Positions 53,012 through 61,844 of a stretch of DNA of 64,000 bases are shown here, in pieces (position 1 is the first letter of the stretch; each line of letters begins with the position of its first letter). A program made the translations under genes and the position numbers. Location of the stretch: NCBI GenBank assembly GCA_040387475.1, contig JAZKDT010000055.1, positions 1 through 64,000 of the forward strand, given 5' to 3'. The notes below the pieces were generated by a model. The model did not search any database and was not told where the DNA came from. It was given only the letters and a program-made list of their open reading frames with translations. The stretch is from UBA4416 sp040387475. Lineage in GTDB: Bacteria > Bacteroidota > Bacteroidia > B-17B0 > Aurantibacillaceae.

Positions 53012-55519
53012 TTATTCTACTACATCTACTTTCTTAGTTATACTATTCCCTAAATTTGAGATTACCTGCACCATATAAATTCCTTTACTATATCCTTCAA
53101 GACTCACATCAAAATCAGACGTTACATTATCGTACATATAAATTAATTGACCTTTCATATCATATACGTGAACAGAAAAAATTTCTTTCTCTACTGATTT
53201 TTTAGTGTGTAGTGTTATTTTACCTGTTGTTGGATTGGGCGTTAAACTGAAGTCGCTGGATTTAACTTGATCCATTAAAGTCATATCGGGAATAATTTGT
53301 TCGCTATCGTCCTGTTCAGGAACAATAGGATTATTATCCGAATCTGATTTTGGACTTTCATAATAATGAATTGGAATTGGATTTATATTATCCGATTCAT
53401 AGTCAAACTCTGTGGGATTTTCTAATAAAATAGAATCTTTAGCCATACGCATATTTAACGCATCATTATTTCCGTTGCATATATAACGTTGTATATATGC
53501 CCGATAAGTGCTTCCCTGATCCACCTGAAATCCTGATTTTAAAACGATTTCTTTACCAGCACGATAGGTAACATTTGACGGAATTGTATTCTGCGGGGCA
53601 GCTGGAGATGATGCCGCGTAAATATGTGCTTCAGACACCAGGTTTTGAAACACTGCAACTTTACCTTGTAGCCCTGTTTGGTCTACCCCTTGAATATTAT
53701 TGGGTGAATTAACCATAGGCCCAGATGAAATCAACTTTCTGGGCCATATGTTTTTATCTATGTTATCCATATAGTTATATGCATAATATGGAGTAGCAGT
53801 ATTATTAGCAATTTGATCACAAATATTATTACCTGCAAAATAAACAGGGATCCCTGAACTACATATTGACGAGTTGACGGAGTTAATCACATTTGTTGCG
53901 GAATTAACAATCACTGATATTACATTACCCAACAAATTTCCTAACACGCCTCCGCCTCCACTACCTCCAGTCACAATACTTCCTCCAGTATTTCCATTGT
54001 TACCATCGATAGTAAGTTGGTTCTGGTATTCATAATACAAATTATGTAACAACATGTAATCGACTCCCGGATAATTTCCCTGAACTGAACCATCAAATGT
54101 TTGGTTTGCACATGTCATGGGGTGGTTGGTAACTCCTGAACCACAACCAGAACCTCTACTAGAAGGATGTTCGAGTCTATCCTGACTTGACCATTCCCAA
54201 CCACCATGAGTACAACTACTGTAATTATAAGGTCCCTGGCAAGGCGCACTATTTATTGGATCTCCGTAAACTGAAAGCTGTCTGAGTAAAGATCCATCTT
54301 GATGCAGCACTTTTCTCAAAAGATCTGCCCACTCCAAATTATTAAGGCTTGTGTTTTGTTGCATAGCTAAATATATTGGTGAATTTATACCTATTCCCGG
54401 TAAGAAAGGGTTTGAGTTACTTCCTGCCTGACTCCAGGCCTTAAATACTGCGTTGTCGTCAAAGCAAGGACTTGGGGTTTGGCACATCAGATTATATGAA
54501 CTTCGACCGCTTGTTATAGCATAAGGATCATTGTATCCTGAACAGAAAGAATTATTGCTACCTCCAACCCATGGAAAGTCCCGGTTAGCCATACAAGCAT
54601 ATCTACTTAATGGCCATGCATATACAAATGCGCTGCCACCAACAGGCAAATTTCCGACACTATTCCCGGAGGAGTTCAATAATTGTAAAACCCATGAATT
54701 ATTTTGTCCTTTGCAATAATTGTAGCAACGGTTTGCAATATTTCTAGCTTCCTGCCTAATGCTTATCTCGCCATCCTGAAATATTTCGCCGTTGTAAGAA
54801 ATACTTTGAGGTATATATTTATCGATAAACATCATGGCGATCATTATCGTATGATACTTATCTTGAGGTAATATTAAGTCTGTGGCGGGTTCTTGGGCTG
54901 TAAAAAAACCACTAAACTTGTTATCATTCGTAAGTTGATTCGTATGTTTTACTCCCGTAAAGCCATCAAAAGTGGAATCGCTGCCTACTGTTGGTGAAGT
55001 AGCTTCCAACAAACTGTAATTGTAGTGAGCGAAATTTTGACTAATGAAATTGCCAGGCATATCTTCTCGCAGCATGTATCCATTTAACAAACCGGTTGAC
55101 TGAATTATGTCACTTGACCAATTATTTCCAATGGTCCAAAATTGCTCCGCCTCCAAATCCAACCTATTTATTGCATACAACATGTGGTAAAGCTCCTTAA
55201 TCGTTTCGCTTGCATCTTGATGATTACGAGTGAGCAACTTATATTCTAAAGCCAAAGCCATAATATATTGATTTGTAATGTCAATTTGGTCAGGCCCCAC
55301 TTTGGATTGAAAAACTCCCTTTTCTAAATAGTTTCTTTCTGCAAGAACAATGCATGAACCTTGCTCTTTCCCTATTTTCATAAAATCATTAATCATTCGG
55401 GTGCGATAATACCAATAACGACGATGCGCCTTGTCATTATCAACGGTTTGTTGGGCAAAAATATTATTTGCAATAATAAAGAGGAGTAATAATAAAAGTT
55501 TACATTTTTTCATAATCAT
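53012..55519 (-). CDS. Large secreted protein with T9SS type A tail
   Basis: An 835-aa exported protein. The signal peptide is MKKCKLLLLLLFIIANNIFAQ. The start could be 55519 (ATGA overlap with the upstream gene) or the ATG two codons later at 55513. The first ~500 residues are mixed alpha/beta with many Tyr, Trp and Asn, and a Gly/Ser/Cys-rich stretch (RGSGCGSG). A segment TYRAGKEIVLKSGFQVDQGSTYRAYI resembles the filler beta-helix turns often found before T9SS tails (quoted in two parts: residues about 660-690). The tail has SLTPNPTTGKITLH and SKGIYMVQVIS. No catalytic motif recognised. Confidence 0.75.
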   Translation of the reverse strand: MIMKKCKLLLLLLFIIANNIFAQQTVDNDKAHRRYWYYRTRMINDFMKIGKEQGSCIVLAERNYLEKGVFQSKVGPDQIDITNQYIMALALEYKLLTRNHQDASETIKELYHMLYAINRLDLEAEQFWTIGNNWSSDIIQSTGLLNGYMLREDMPGNFISQNFAHYNYSLLEATSPTVGSDSTFDGFTGVKHTNQLTNDNKFSGFFTAQEPATDLILPQDKYHTIMIAMMFIDKYIPQSISYNGEIFQDGEISIRQEARNIANRCYNYCKGQNNSWVLQLLNSSGNSVGNLPVGGSAFVYAWPLSRYACMANRDFPWVGGSNNSFCSGYNDPYAITSGRSSYNLMCQTPSPCFDDNAVFKAWSQAGSNSNPFLPGIGINSPIYLAMQQNTSLNNLEWADLLRKVLHQDGSLLRQLSVYGDPINSAPCQGPYNYSSCTHGGWEWSSQDRLEHPSSRGSGCGSGVTNHPMTCANQTFDGSVQGNYPGVDYMLLHNLYYEYQNQLTIDGNNGNTGGSIVTGGSGGGGVLGNLLGNVISVIVNSATNVINSVNSSICSSGIPVYFAGNNICDQIANNTATPYYAYNYMDNIDKNIWPRKLISSGPMVNSPNNIQGVDQTGLQGKVAVFQNLVSEAHIYAASSPAAPQNTIPSNVTYRAGKEIVLKSGFQVDQGSTYRAYIQRYICNGNNDALNMRMAKDSILLENPTEFDYESDNINPIPIHYYESPKSDSDNNPIVPEQDDSEQIIPDMTLMDQVKSSDFSLTPNPTTGKITLHTKKSVEKEIFSVHVYDMKGQLIYMYDNVTSDFDVSLEGYSKGIYMVQVISNLGNSITKKVDVVE

Positions 55520-56013
55520 TTATTGAATTTTAAGACGTAAGAGTTTTTGTTAGAAAAGCTCAATTTCATATCTTTTTTTGTTAGTTTTATTATTTTCCAT
55601 CCAGTAGACTCGCCCTCCGGGCAAAAAAACAATCGATAACATTTAATTTTATTGTAATAATCTAAAGCACATGTAGTTCCTATTTTACTTGAATGATCAT
55701 AAGAGATGTTTAGATATTTGTTCGAATTAGTAAACCCAATTTTTTTTTGATTTGCGTTATCTACGTTAACATATAAATGGGGATTGTACTTTGTTTGCTC
55801 ATTTATAAATACTATTTGTTTATAATTGTTATCTCCATTATAGTTAATTAAATCTGTACTATCAATCCCGTTCACTTCGTACAAGGTCAATTTCCAATTC
55901 CCAACTATCAATTTAGGCCCCCGTCTTTGATAACCACCTTCAGGATATTTTTTACAATTAAATAATACAAGGGTAACTACAGTGATAAGCAGATATGTTA
56001 TAAATATTCTCAT
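55516..56013 (-). CDS. Lipoprotein, lipocalin-like layout
   Basis: A 165-aa protein with lipobox VLFNC (Cys at about residue 20). The remaining part begins GNWKLTLYEVNGIDST, a G-x-W start reminiscent of lipocalin-like Bacteroidota lipoproteins, and is beta-rich. It overlaps the following T9SS protein gene by four bases (ATGA), so the two are translated together. It may help present or store the secreted protein; this is inference. Confidence 0.68.
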   Translation of the reverse strand: MRIFITYLLITVVTLVLFNCKKYPEGGYQRRGPKLIVGNWKLTLYEVNGIDSTDLINYNGDNNYKQIVFINEQTKYNPHLYVNVDNANQKKIGFTNSNKYLNISYDHSSKIGTTCALDYYNKIKCYRLFFCPEGESTGWKIIKLTKKDMKLSFSNKNSYVLKFNK

Positions 56014-56033
56014 CGATTTACTATATATTGAAT

Positions 56034-57284
56034 TTATTTTCTGGAAAGAAGTATAAGGTTATCTTGTTCCAACTTCTCCACTCTTTTATTTTGTTCAATT
56101 AAATATAAAGTTAATTCTTCTATTTTTTTAAGCAGTGTTGCATTTATATTTACCAGGTCGATTCCATTGTTTTCAACTTCTGATGCACTTTGAACTTCGG
56201 GCAAATGCTTATGCTTTATCACATAAGCTTCTACTTGTCTTAAGGGCATTAATTTATAATCTTTGTCAAATACGTAATCTGCCCAGTGTGTGTTAGCAAT
56301 AGCAACCTTAATTTCTTTTGCCAGAATCAATCCGTCAACAGATAACATAGCATTGTCGGCAGCGCCACCTGCTTTGGGTTGGCCCGTACCAATCCTTGTT
56401 CTTCCGTCACCATACACAACAAAGGTGTTTTTTCCATCATTTCTTAAAATGGAATATGCTTTTACGCCTACGTTCCATGTTTGCACTTTCACACCATTTG
56501 CGTTATTACCATTTTGATTGATTTCTATAGAAGTGTTCAAATCTATAGCTCCAGTTTGAGTCCATCCAATTTTCAAGCTACTTTGCAGATCAACCTTAGC
56601 TCCCATAAACACAGTTCCACCATCCTTAATAGGTGCTGTGGATAAATCCCAATTTACATTTATTTTTGTGTTCCTACCACAAAAATAATTTATTAATAAT
56701 CCGTTTTCCCCCATGCCAGTATTAGCAACACCTTCAACTTCAATTATACCACTTCCATCCCAAGGGGCCGAGTAAAATGATAAGCTCGAATTCGTTTGAC
56801 TAGATCCGCTACCCAAAGGGACACGAGAAATAAAACTACCGTTATTAAGAAACTGCAGAGAGGTATTTATATTTGGGTTAGGGCATACATAATCATAGGG
56901 TTGTACTTTTGAAGACGTGCTTCCCAGAAAAAATGTTGGTCGGGTTGATGATGTTGATGGGATATAACTAAACTCATTTCCTCCGCCAAATAGCAAACTT
57001 TTTTTCACCGACAAATCCTGTTCAAAGCTACTTTTACCACCAATCATTAAATCTCCTGCAATTTTTGCATTACCATCTACAATTACATCTTTTTGAGCAC
57101 GCATCGTATCGGCTGCTATAATTTCTCCACCTGACGTAATATCGCCGGTAGCAGTAATGCCTCTATTCACATTGAGTGAATCATTGATTTTTAAAGTGCC
57201 TGTACAAGTTGTTGTGGGTATAGTATTTTGTGAGTACGTTTGAAATCCGAATAGGACAACTGCAGATAAAATAATTTTTTTCAT
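56034..57284 (-). CDS. Tail-fibre-like secreted protein with C-terminal intramolecular chaperone-type region
   Basis: A 416-aa protein with a signal peptide (about 1-18, ending TYSQ). Residues 25-100 are short beta-helix-like turns (TGDITSGGEIIA, DVIVDGNAKIAGDLMIGG). The C-terminus is a family seen across Bacteroidota: HWADYVFDKDYKLMPL, HKHLPEVQSASEV, then a leucine-rich coiled coil (LLKKIEELTLYLIEQ). It resembles the trimeric fibre plus endosialidase-chaperone arrangement. Twenty bases upstream of the 165-aa lipoprotein gene, same strand. Confidence 0.75.
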   Translation of the reverse strand: MKKIILSAVVLFGFQTYSQNTIPTTTCTGTLKINDSLNVNRGITATGDITSGGEIIAADTMRAQKDVIVDGNAKIAGDLMIGGKSSFEQDLSVKKSLLFGGGNEFSYIPSTSSTRPTFFLGSTSSKVQPYDYVCPNPNINTSLQFLNNGSFISRVPLGSGSSQTNSSLSFYSAPWDGSGIIEVEGVANTGMGENGLLINYFCGRNTKINVNWDLSTAPIKDGGTVFMGAKVDLQSSLKIGWTQTGAIDLNTSIEINQNGNNANGVKVQTWNVGVKAYSILRNDGKNTFVVYGDGRTRIGTGQPKAGGAADNAMLSVDGLILAKEIKVAIANTHWADYVFDKDYKLMPLRQVEAYVIKHKHLPEVQSASEVENNGIDLVNINATLLKKIEELTLYLIEQNKRVEKLEQDNLILLSRK

Positions 57285-57538
57285 AATGTATGTTTTATGA
57301 AAACAAAATTATGTCGGTAAAATAAAAACTACCTTACCATTGAAGACTTTTTTGGCACATTTAAAAAAATTAAAATTGTGTAAGTGAGAAATAACGGAAA
57401 ATCAAATCACTTATTTCATCAAGTATCCAAACGATACTTCATCTTTTACACGAGGCTTCGGGAACCGCAGCCATCTGATCATAGTAGTAGCTGTAACAAT
57501 TAATTTTTATGTAACTTCATCGCTTCAAAAAAAACAGT

Positions 57539-58672
57539 ATGTTATACAAACTATTATTTTCCGTTTTATGCCTGTTAGTATTAGCCGGCTGCAACAGCAC
57601 CACCGAAACCAAGCAGACCAGTGAAATACCTGTTAGTGTACCTCTGGGTTATGCGAAACGCTTTGCTATTAAAAAAACAAGCAGCTACACCGTGCTTGAA
57701 TTACTAGGCGATAAAAGCAGTAATGATGTTACGGCAACCTTTATTTTATATAAAGGCGAAAAACCTGAGTATGCTAAAGACGCTTTTTATATTAAAACTC
57801 CGGTAAAACGCGTGGCCTGCATGAGCTCGATTTATACCACCATGATGGCGAAACTGGATTGCCAGCATAGCATTATAGCGATTGATAATGTCGATTATTA
57901 TACCTACGATTTTATACAGCGCAAAGTAAAAGAAGGTGCGATGGCTGAACTATCGAAAGGACCCACCGTGGATATTGAAAAAACCATTGCGCTGAAACCC
58001 GACTTGTTTTTAACCTTTGGGATGGGTAACCCTAAAAAAGATGTGGATGAAAAACTGGTGCAGGCTGCTATTCCGGTGGCTATTAGTTTGGATCATTTAG
58101 AAGAAACACCTTTGGCAAGAGCCGAGTGGATCAAATTTTTGGCCTGCTTTTTTGATAAGGAAGCGGTGGCCGATTCGGTATTTAAACAAACCGAAACTCA
58201 TTACAATGCGTTGAAAGCCTTAACGGCCAACATCCGTCAAAAGCCAACCGTACTTACGGAAATAAAATACGGCGATGCCTGGTATGTGCCTTCGGGCAAA
58301 AGTTATATGGCACATTTGATTGCTGATGCCGGTGGTGATTACTTTTGGAAAGATGATGCCAAAACAGGCAGCACTCCTTTATCTTTTGAAATGGTTTATG
58401 CGAAAGCGAAAGATTGCGATGTGTGGATCAATTTATATAACGTGAACTCGAAAAAGGAGCTGAGTGCTTTTGATGAGCGCTATGGTTTATTTAAGGCTGC
58501 CAAAGAAGGGCGCTTGTACAACAACAATAAAGTGCAAAATGCTTTAGGGTATAGCAATTACTGGGAGACAGGTATTACTAACCCGGACGAAGTGCTAGCC
58601 GACCTGATTGCTATTCTTTGTCCGGAGTTATTACCGGGGCACGAGTTTAAGTTTTACAAGAAGATAGAATAA
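57539..58672 (+). CDS. ABC importer substrate-binding lipoprotein (iron/cobalamin type)
   Basis: A 377-aa periplasmic binding protein of the helical-backbone (BtuF/FhuD) class. Lipobox LVLAGC puts the lipid on C18. Key parts are RVACMSSIYTTMMAKLDCQHSIIAID, IEKTIALKPDLFLTFGMG and YWETGITNPDEVLADLIAIL (quoted in part). Ligand is a ferric siderophore, haem or cobalamin; not decidable. The probable permease and ATPase are at 60033-61702 on the other strand. No B12 riboswitch seen in the 254-bp leader. Confidence 0.82.
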   Translation: MLYKLLFSVLCLLVLAGCNSTTETKQTSEIPVSVPLGYAKRFAIKKTSSYTVLELLGDKSSNDVTATFILYKGEKPEYAKDAFYIKTPVKRVACMSSIYTTMMAKLDCQHSIIAIDNVDYYTYDFIQRKVKEGAMAELSKGPTVDIEKTIALKPDLFLTFGMGNPKKDVDEKLVQAAIPVAISLDHLEETPLARAEWIKFLACFFDKEAVADSVFKQTETHYNALKALTANIRQKPTVLTEIKYGDAWYVPSGKSYMAHLIADAGGDYFWKDDAKTGSTPLSFEMVYAKAKDCDVWINLYNVNSKKELSAFDERYGLFKAAKEGRLYNNNKVQNALGYSNYWETGITNPDEVLADLIAILCPELLPGHEFKFYKKIE

Positions 58673-58710
58673 CCGTTTGTCTTTAAGTTTTTGTTGTGTG
58701 TGCATTAAAT

Positions 58711-58751
58711 AAAAAAGATCCCTGCTTTATAAGAACAGGGATCTTTTTTTT
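58711..58751. terminator. Bidirectional terminator
   Basis: AAAAAAGATCCCTG (58711-58724) pairs with CAGGGATCTTTTTT (58736-58749) around an 11-nt loop; T tracts lie on both strands. Shared by the convergent binding-protein gene and the disordered-protein gene. Confidence 0.92.
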
Positions 58752-58770
58752 GAATTAACGAGATAAAAAA

Positions 58771-59793
58771 TTACCAGGCTAATTCATCTTCGCTTACTCC
58801 ACGACGGGAATAATTGCCTTCGTTTCTGTAACCTGTTGTGTAGGTTTCATCGGATCCGTATCCGCGGCCACGGTTAGAGCTACGGCTGCTGTAATCGCTG
58901 TATCCTCCGTAATTGCTATCACTGTTTGAGCCTGTGTTCCGGTTACGGCCGTTATAGCTGCTGCTATTATCTGTTCCGTATGTACTGCGGGAGCGTCCGT
59001 CTTCATTATTATCACGGTTGCTGTTGCGGCTGCTGTAGCTGTTATCTGAACTGTAGTTTTTATTACGGCCATTGTACATGCCATAATCGCTTTCGTAGCT
59101 GTTACGTTCGTTACGGCCGTATTGGTTGTTGTTGCTGTCTGATTCGGAGTAACCATTGTTACGGCCCGAACCTGAATTTCTGTAAGAAGAGTTGCTGTTA
59201 CGGTTGGAAGGCGTACGTTCGTTTTCGCGACGGTAACCGTTTCCGGTTGTACCGTAGTAACGGTTGCTGTTTTCGTAGTCGTAATCATTTTCCTGCCCGT
59301 ACTCTAAACGGTTACCACGGTGATTGGCATTATAACGTTTTTCGTAAGCGCTATCGCGGTGATCGCTGTCGTAACTGCCTGAATTACGGGTTCTGCGATC
59401 GTCGTCACGGTCATTTGTTAAGTTGTTCCAGCCTTCTCGAATACGATCTCCGGCGCGTTCAAAGATGTTACGTCCGTTAGATTCGTCTCTTCTGTCGCTA
59501 CGCTCACTGTTGTAGTAGCCGTTGGAGCGGGAAGGTGATGAATAGTTGTCGTCATAACCATCGTCGTAACGACTGAATTCGCTTTCATAGATATCGCTGT
59601 CGTTGTAATAGCCACGACCTTCGTTGGTAGAAGAAGAGCGGCCTTGTCCCTGACCATAGTTACCGGACCCATATACATCGCCACTGCGACGGTTACCTGA
59701 ATTAGAATAATTATCGGAACTACGATAATTGTTGTTTTGGCGGTCGCGCTCGTTACGAGAGCTTGTTCCGCGGTTTTGATTTGAGTAATTCAT
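58771..59793 (-). CDS. Intrinsically disordered Asn/Ser/Arg/Gly/Tyr-rich protein
   Basis: A 340-aa protein with no signal peptide, no Cys and almost no hydrophobic residues. It is built from RN, SY, GR, NYG and RD clusters spread over the whole length, like prion-like or RGG/SYG-type low-complexity proteins. One short amphipathic segment stands out at about 110-128 (IFERAGDRIREGWNNLTND), and the protein ends SEDELAW. Codon use is consistent with coding, and a strong terminator follows. Relatives of this layout (FxRAGDxI...W element in a Gly/Asn/Arg-rich protein) occur in stress-related bacterial proteins, but I cannot name a family. Nucleic-acid binding or condensate formation is inference. 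Confidence 0.75.
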   Translation of the reverse strand: MNYSNQNRGTSSRNERDRQNNNYRSSDNYSNSGNRRSGDVYGSGNYGQGQGRSSSTNEGRGYYNDSDIYESEFSRYDDGYDDNYSSPSRSNGYYNSERSDRRDESNGRNIFERAGDRIREGWNNLTNDRDDDRRTRNSGSYDSDHRDSAYEKRYNANHRGNRLEYGQENDYDYENSNRYYGTTGNGYRRENERTPSNRNSNSSYRNSGSGRNNGYSESDSNNNQYGRNERNSYESDYGMYNGRNKNYSSDNSYSSRNSNRDNNEDGRSRSTYGTDNSSSYNGRNRNTGSNSDSNYGGYSDYSSRSSNRGRGYGSDETYTTGYRNEGNYSRRGVSEDELAW

Positions 59794-59887
59794 AAGTGTT
59801 TTTTGTTTTTAATTAGTGAATATGTTGTGGAAATGGCATGGCATGCCCTTTCCCATAAGCTAACGCGAAAAATGCATACCATTGAGT

Positions 59888-59968
59888 GGGGAATTTGTAA
59901 ATGCTTCAATTACAATAATTTTAATATAAATTGAGCATTGGGCTGTTGCCAAATTCCCCCTTTTTTTT
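59888..59968 (+). terminator. Large hairpin with T tract upstream of the disordered-protein gene
   Basis: GGGGAATTTG (59888-59897) pairs with CAAATTCCCC (59950-59959). Inside, AATGCTTCAATT (59900-59911) pairs with AATTGAGCATT (59929-59939) with one bulge. Eight Ts follow at 59961-59968, reading +. No plus-strand gene precedes it. It could end an antisense or small RNA, or be a mobile-repeat remnant. Confidence 0.5.
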
Positions 59969-60032
59969 GTGGAGTGGTTTCTACGACTCTTTAGCTGGTG
60001 CGATCCACATATTAAGCTTTGGAAGACGCGTG

Positions 60033-60707
60033 TTATGTCAACTCCACTTGATTCCCTTCGATCATTGTAACAGAACGGGTTATATAGGATCTCATGAGTT
60101 CGAGATCGTGGGAAGAAACAATAATCAATTTATTCTGTTGGGAGCATAGTTGTTTGAGAATAGAAAACAACTGATGTTTGGATGTATGATCTAAAAATGC
60201 TGTGGGCTCGTCCAAAATAATGATGGGCGTTTGTTGTGCGAGCGATTTTGCGATCATTACTTTTTGGCGTTGTCCGTCACTGAGTTCATCAATGAGTTTA
60301 TGTTTTAGAGCAAAGATATTTAATTGCTCCAGAGACGTATTGACTATACCCTCATCGTGGGCAGTTAGTTTTCCGAAGATGTTGATGTAGGGTGTACGGC
60401 CGCTGGCAACTACATCCCACACGGTTAAATTAAAGCCGCCGATCTTCTCTGTTACAACGATTGAAAGTATCTCTGCCAGTTGCTGTGCCGAATATGTAGA
60501 AATGGATCTGGCATTAATTAAAATATCGCCGGCCAGCGGTGCCAAGGTTCCGGTGATGGTTTTTAAAAGGGTTGATTTACCAATGCCATTATTACCCATG
60601 AGACCCACCAGATCGCCAGCCTGCAAGTTTATATTCATATCCGTAAAAACGCTGTTGTATTTACCTTTCGTTTTATAGCCTATTGCCAGTTGTTTAATAT
60701 CTATCAT
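60033..60707 (-). CDS. ABC importer ATP-binding protein (FecE/BtuD type)
   Basis: A 224-aa ATPase. Walker A GNNGIGKST (38-46), Q-loop region TVWDVVASGRTPYINIFG, signature LSDGQRQK, Walker B IIILDEPTAFLD and switch SSHD are present. It lacks the ~30-residue C-terminal tail of FecE-size proteins, so it is a compact version. It overlaps the permease gene by four bases. Works with the permease upstream and probably the binding protein at 57539. Confidence 0.9.
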   Translation of the reverse strand: MIDIKQLAIGYKTKGKYNSVFTDMNINLQAGDLVGLMGNNGIGKSTLLKTITGTLAPLAGDILINARSISTYSAQQLAEILSIVVTEKIGGFNLTVWDVVASGRTPYINIFGKLTAHDEGIVNTSLEQLNIFALKHKLIDELSDGQRQKVMIAKSLAQQTPIIILDEPTAFLDHTSKHQLFSILKQLCSQQNKLIIVSSHDLELMRSYITRSVTMIEGNQVELT

Positions 60708-61702
60708 CCTACATTTAATTTAGATCTGAATAATAAATAAATAACAACGGGTGACCCTATTAATGTGGTTACCGTATTAATTGGCAACATGAATTGAGAA
60801 CTCATCAGCTGGCAAATAACCTCGGCCAATAACACCACACATGCTCCCAGCAACAAACAAAAAATCATTTGATACAGGTGATGTGAAGTTTTAAATAACA
60901 AGCGCGATGCAATAGGAACCGAAATTCCAACAAAAGCAATGGGCCCGCAAAAGGCAGTTATTAACCCCACCAGTATAGCGGTGATGATGATGATAGATAA
61001 CCTGAGCGCATTAACATTTACACCTAAGTTTTGGGCATATTGTTCGTTGAGTAAAATAGCATTAAGCGGTTTCACAAAAAGGAACGCACATAAAATGGTG
61101 ATGCCATAAACGGGAATAACCAGTGTGAGGTCTTGCAACGTGGTGCTTCCTACGCTACCCATGCCCCACATGATAAATGTTTTAACGCTATCTGCGCTGC
61201 TTACAAACTCTATTAAGCCTTCTACAGCTCCTAATATTTGACTAAGCATAATGCCGACCAACAACACGGTAACATTACTTTTATTTTTTTTTGAGATCAG
61301 CAAAATGATCAATGTTACAAAAAAAGCACCTGCGATTGAAAAGAGGGTGATGATGCTTTTTCCCATGAAATAAAAACCTGATATTTCCACTGAGGATACC
61401 AGCATGGTTGCGATGGCTACAAATAAACTGGACCCGCTGCTCACACCCAGTACATAGGGCCCTGCCAAAGGATTACGAAACAAACTTTGCATGAGCAAAC
61501 CACATAGTGCCAAGCCAGACCCTGCTACAATAGCGGTAAGTGTTTTAGGCAAACGGATATCATATAATATGGTGTCGAATAAAACCGGATCATTTTTTAT
61601 AGCGAATAAATTGATGCTGCCAAAACAAAGGTCGGCAACCAGTAAAACACTTAATACCAGTAGCAGGCAAAACACACTGAATATGAATTTAGCTTTCGTC
61701 AA
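60704..61702 (-). CDS. FecCD-family ABC importer permease
   Basis: A 332-aa permease with about ten membrane helices. Family motifs are RLPKTLTAIVAGSGLALCGLLMQ (in part), NPLAGPYVLGVSSGSSLF, and the coupling-helix segment FCGPIAFVGISVPIASRLL. It transports ferric siderophore, haem or cobalamin across the inner membrane. First gene of the minus-strand permease-ATPase pair. Confidence 0.92.
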   Translation of the reverse strand: MTKAKFIFSVFCLLLVLSVLLVADLCFGSINLFAIKNDPVLFDTILYDIRLPKTLTAIVAGSGLALCGLLMQSLFRNPLAGPYVLGVSSGSSLFVAIATMLVSSVEISGFYFMGKSIITLFSIAGAFFVTLIILLISKKNKSNVTVLLVGIMLSQILGAVEGLIEFVSSADSVKTFIMWGMGSVGSTTLQDLTLVIPVYGITILCAFLFVKPLNAILLNEQYAQNLGVNVNALRLSIIIITAILVGLITAFCGPIAFVGISVPIASRLLFKTSHHLYQMIFCLLLGACVVLLAEVICQLMSSQFMLPINTVTTLIGSPVVIYLLFRSKLNVG

Positions 61703-61797
61703 GATCCAAATTTACACTTCTTTTTTTGATTTTAATATTGGTTGTTGGTGTAGTGGCAATGATCGAGATTGACTTGTGCCTATGGTAACCCATAAAA

Positions 61798-61825
61798 AAA
61801 GTCCAACCGATGAAGATTGGACTTT
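61798..61825 (-). terminator. Intrinsic terminator after efp
   Basis: AAAGTCCAA (61798-61806) pairs with TTGGACTTT (61817-61825). On the minus strand the stem is followed by a run of seven Ts. It ends the accA-efp transcript 20 bp past the efp stop. Confidence 0.88.
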
Positions 61826-61844
61826 AACTGATGAGGGTTAATCT

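Noticed and set aside
57285..57538. Cobalamin riboswitch in front of the binding-protein gene
   Set aside because: No B12-box-like segment or typical stem order could be found; only ordinary AT-rich leader and short GC patches.
58794..59684. Several long overlapping reading frames on both strands over the disordered-protein gene
   Set aside because: They are Thr/Val/Ala-, Cys/Tyr- or Met/Thr-rich shadows produced by the repetitive codons of the minus-strand gene; only that frame has a plausible start, stop and adjacent terminator.
59931..60149. 72-codon plus-strand frame overlapping the ATPase 3' end
   Set aside because: Begins inside the hairpin arm and runs through the coding region of the ATPase on the other strand; not supported as a gene.
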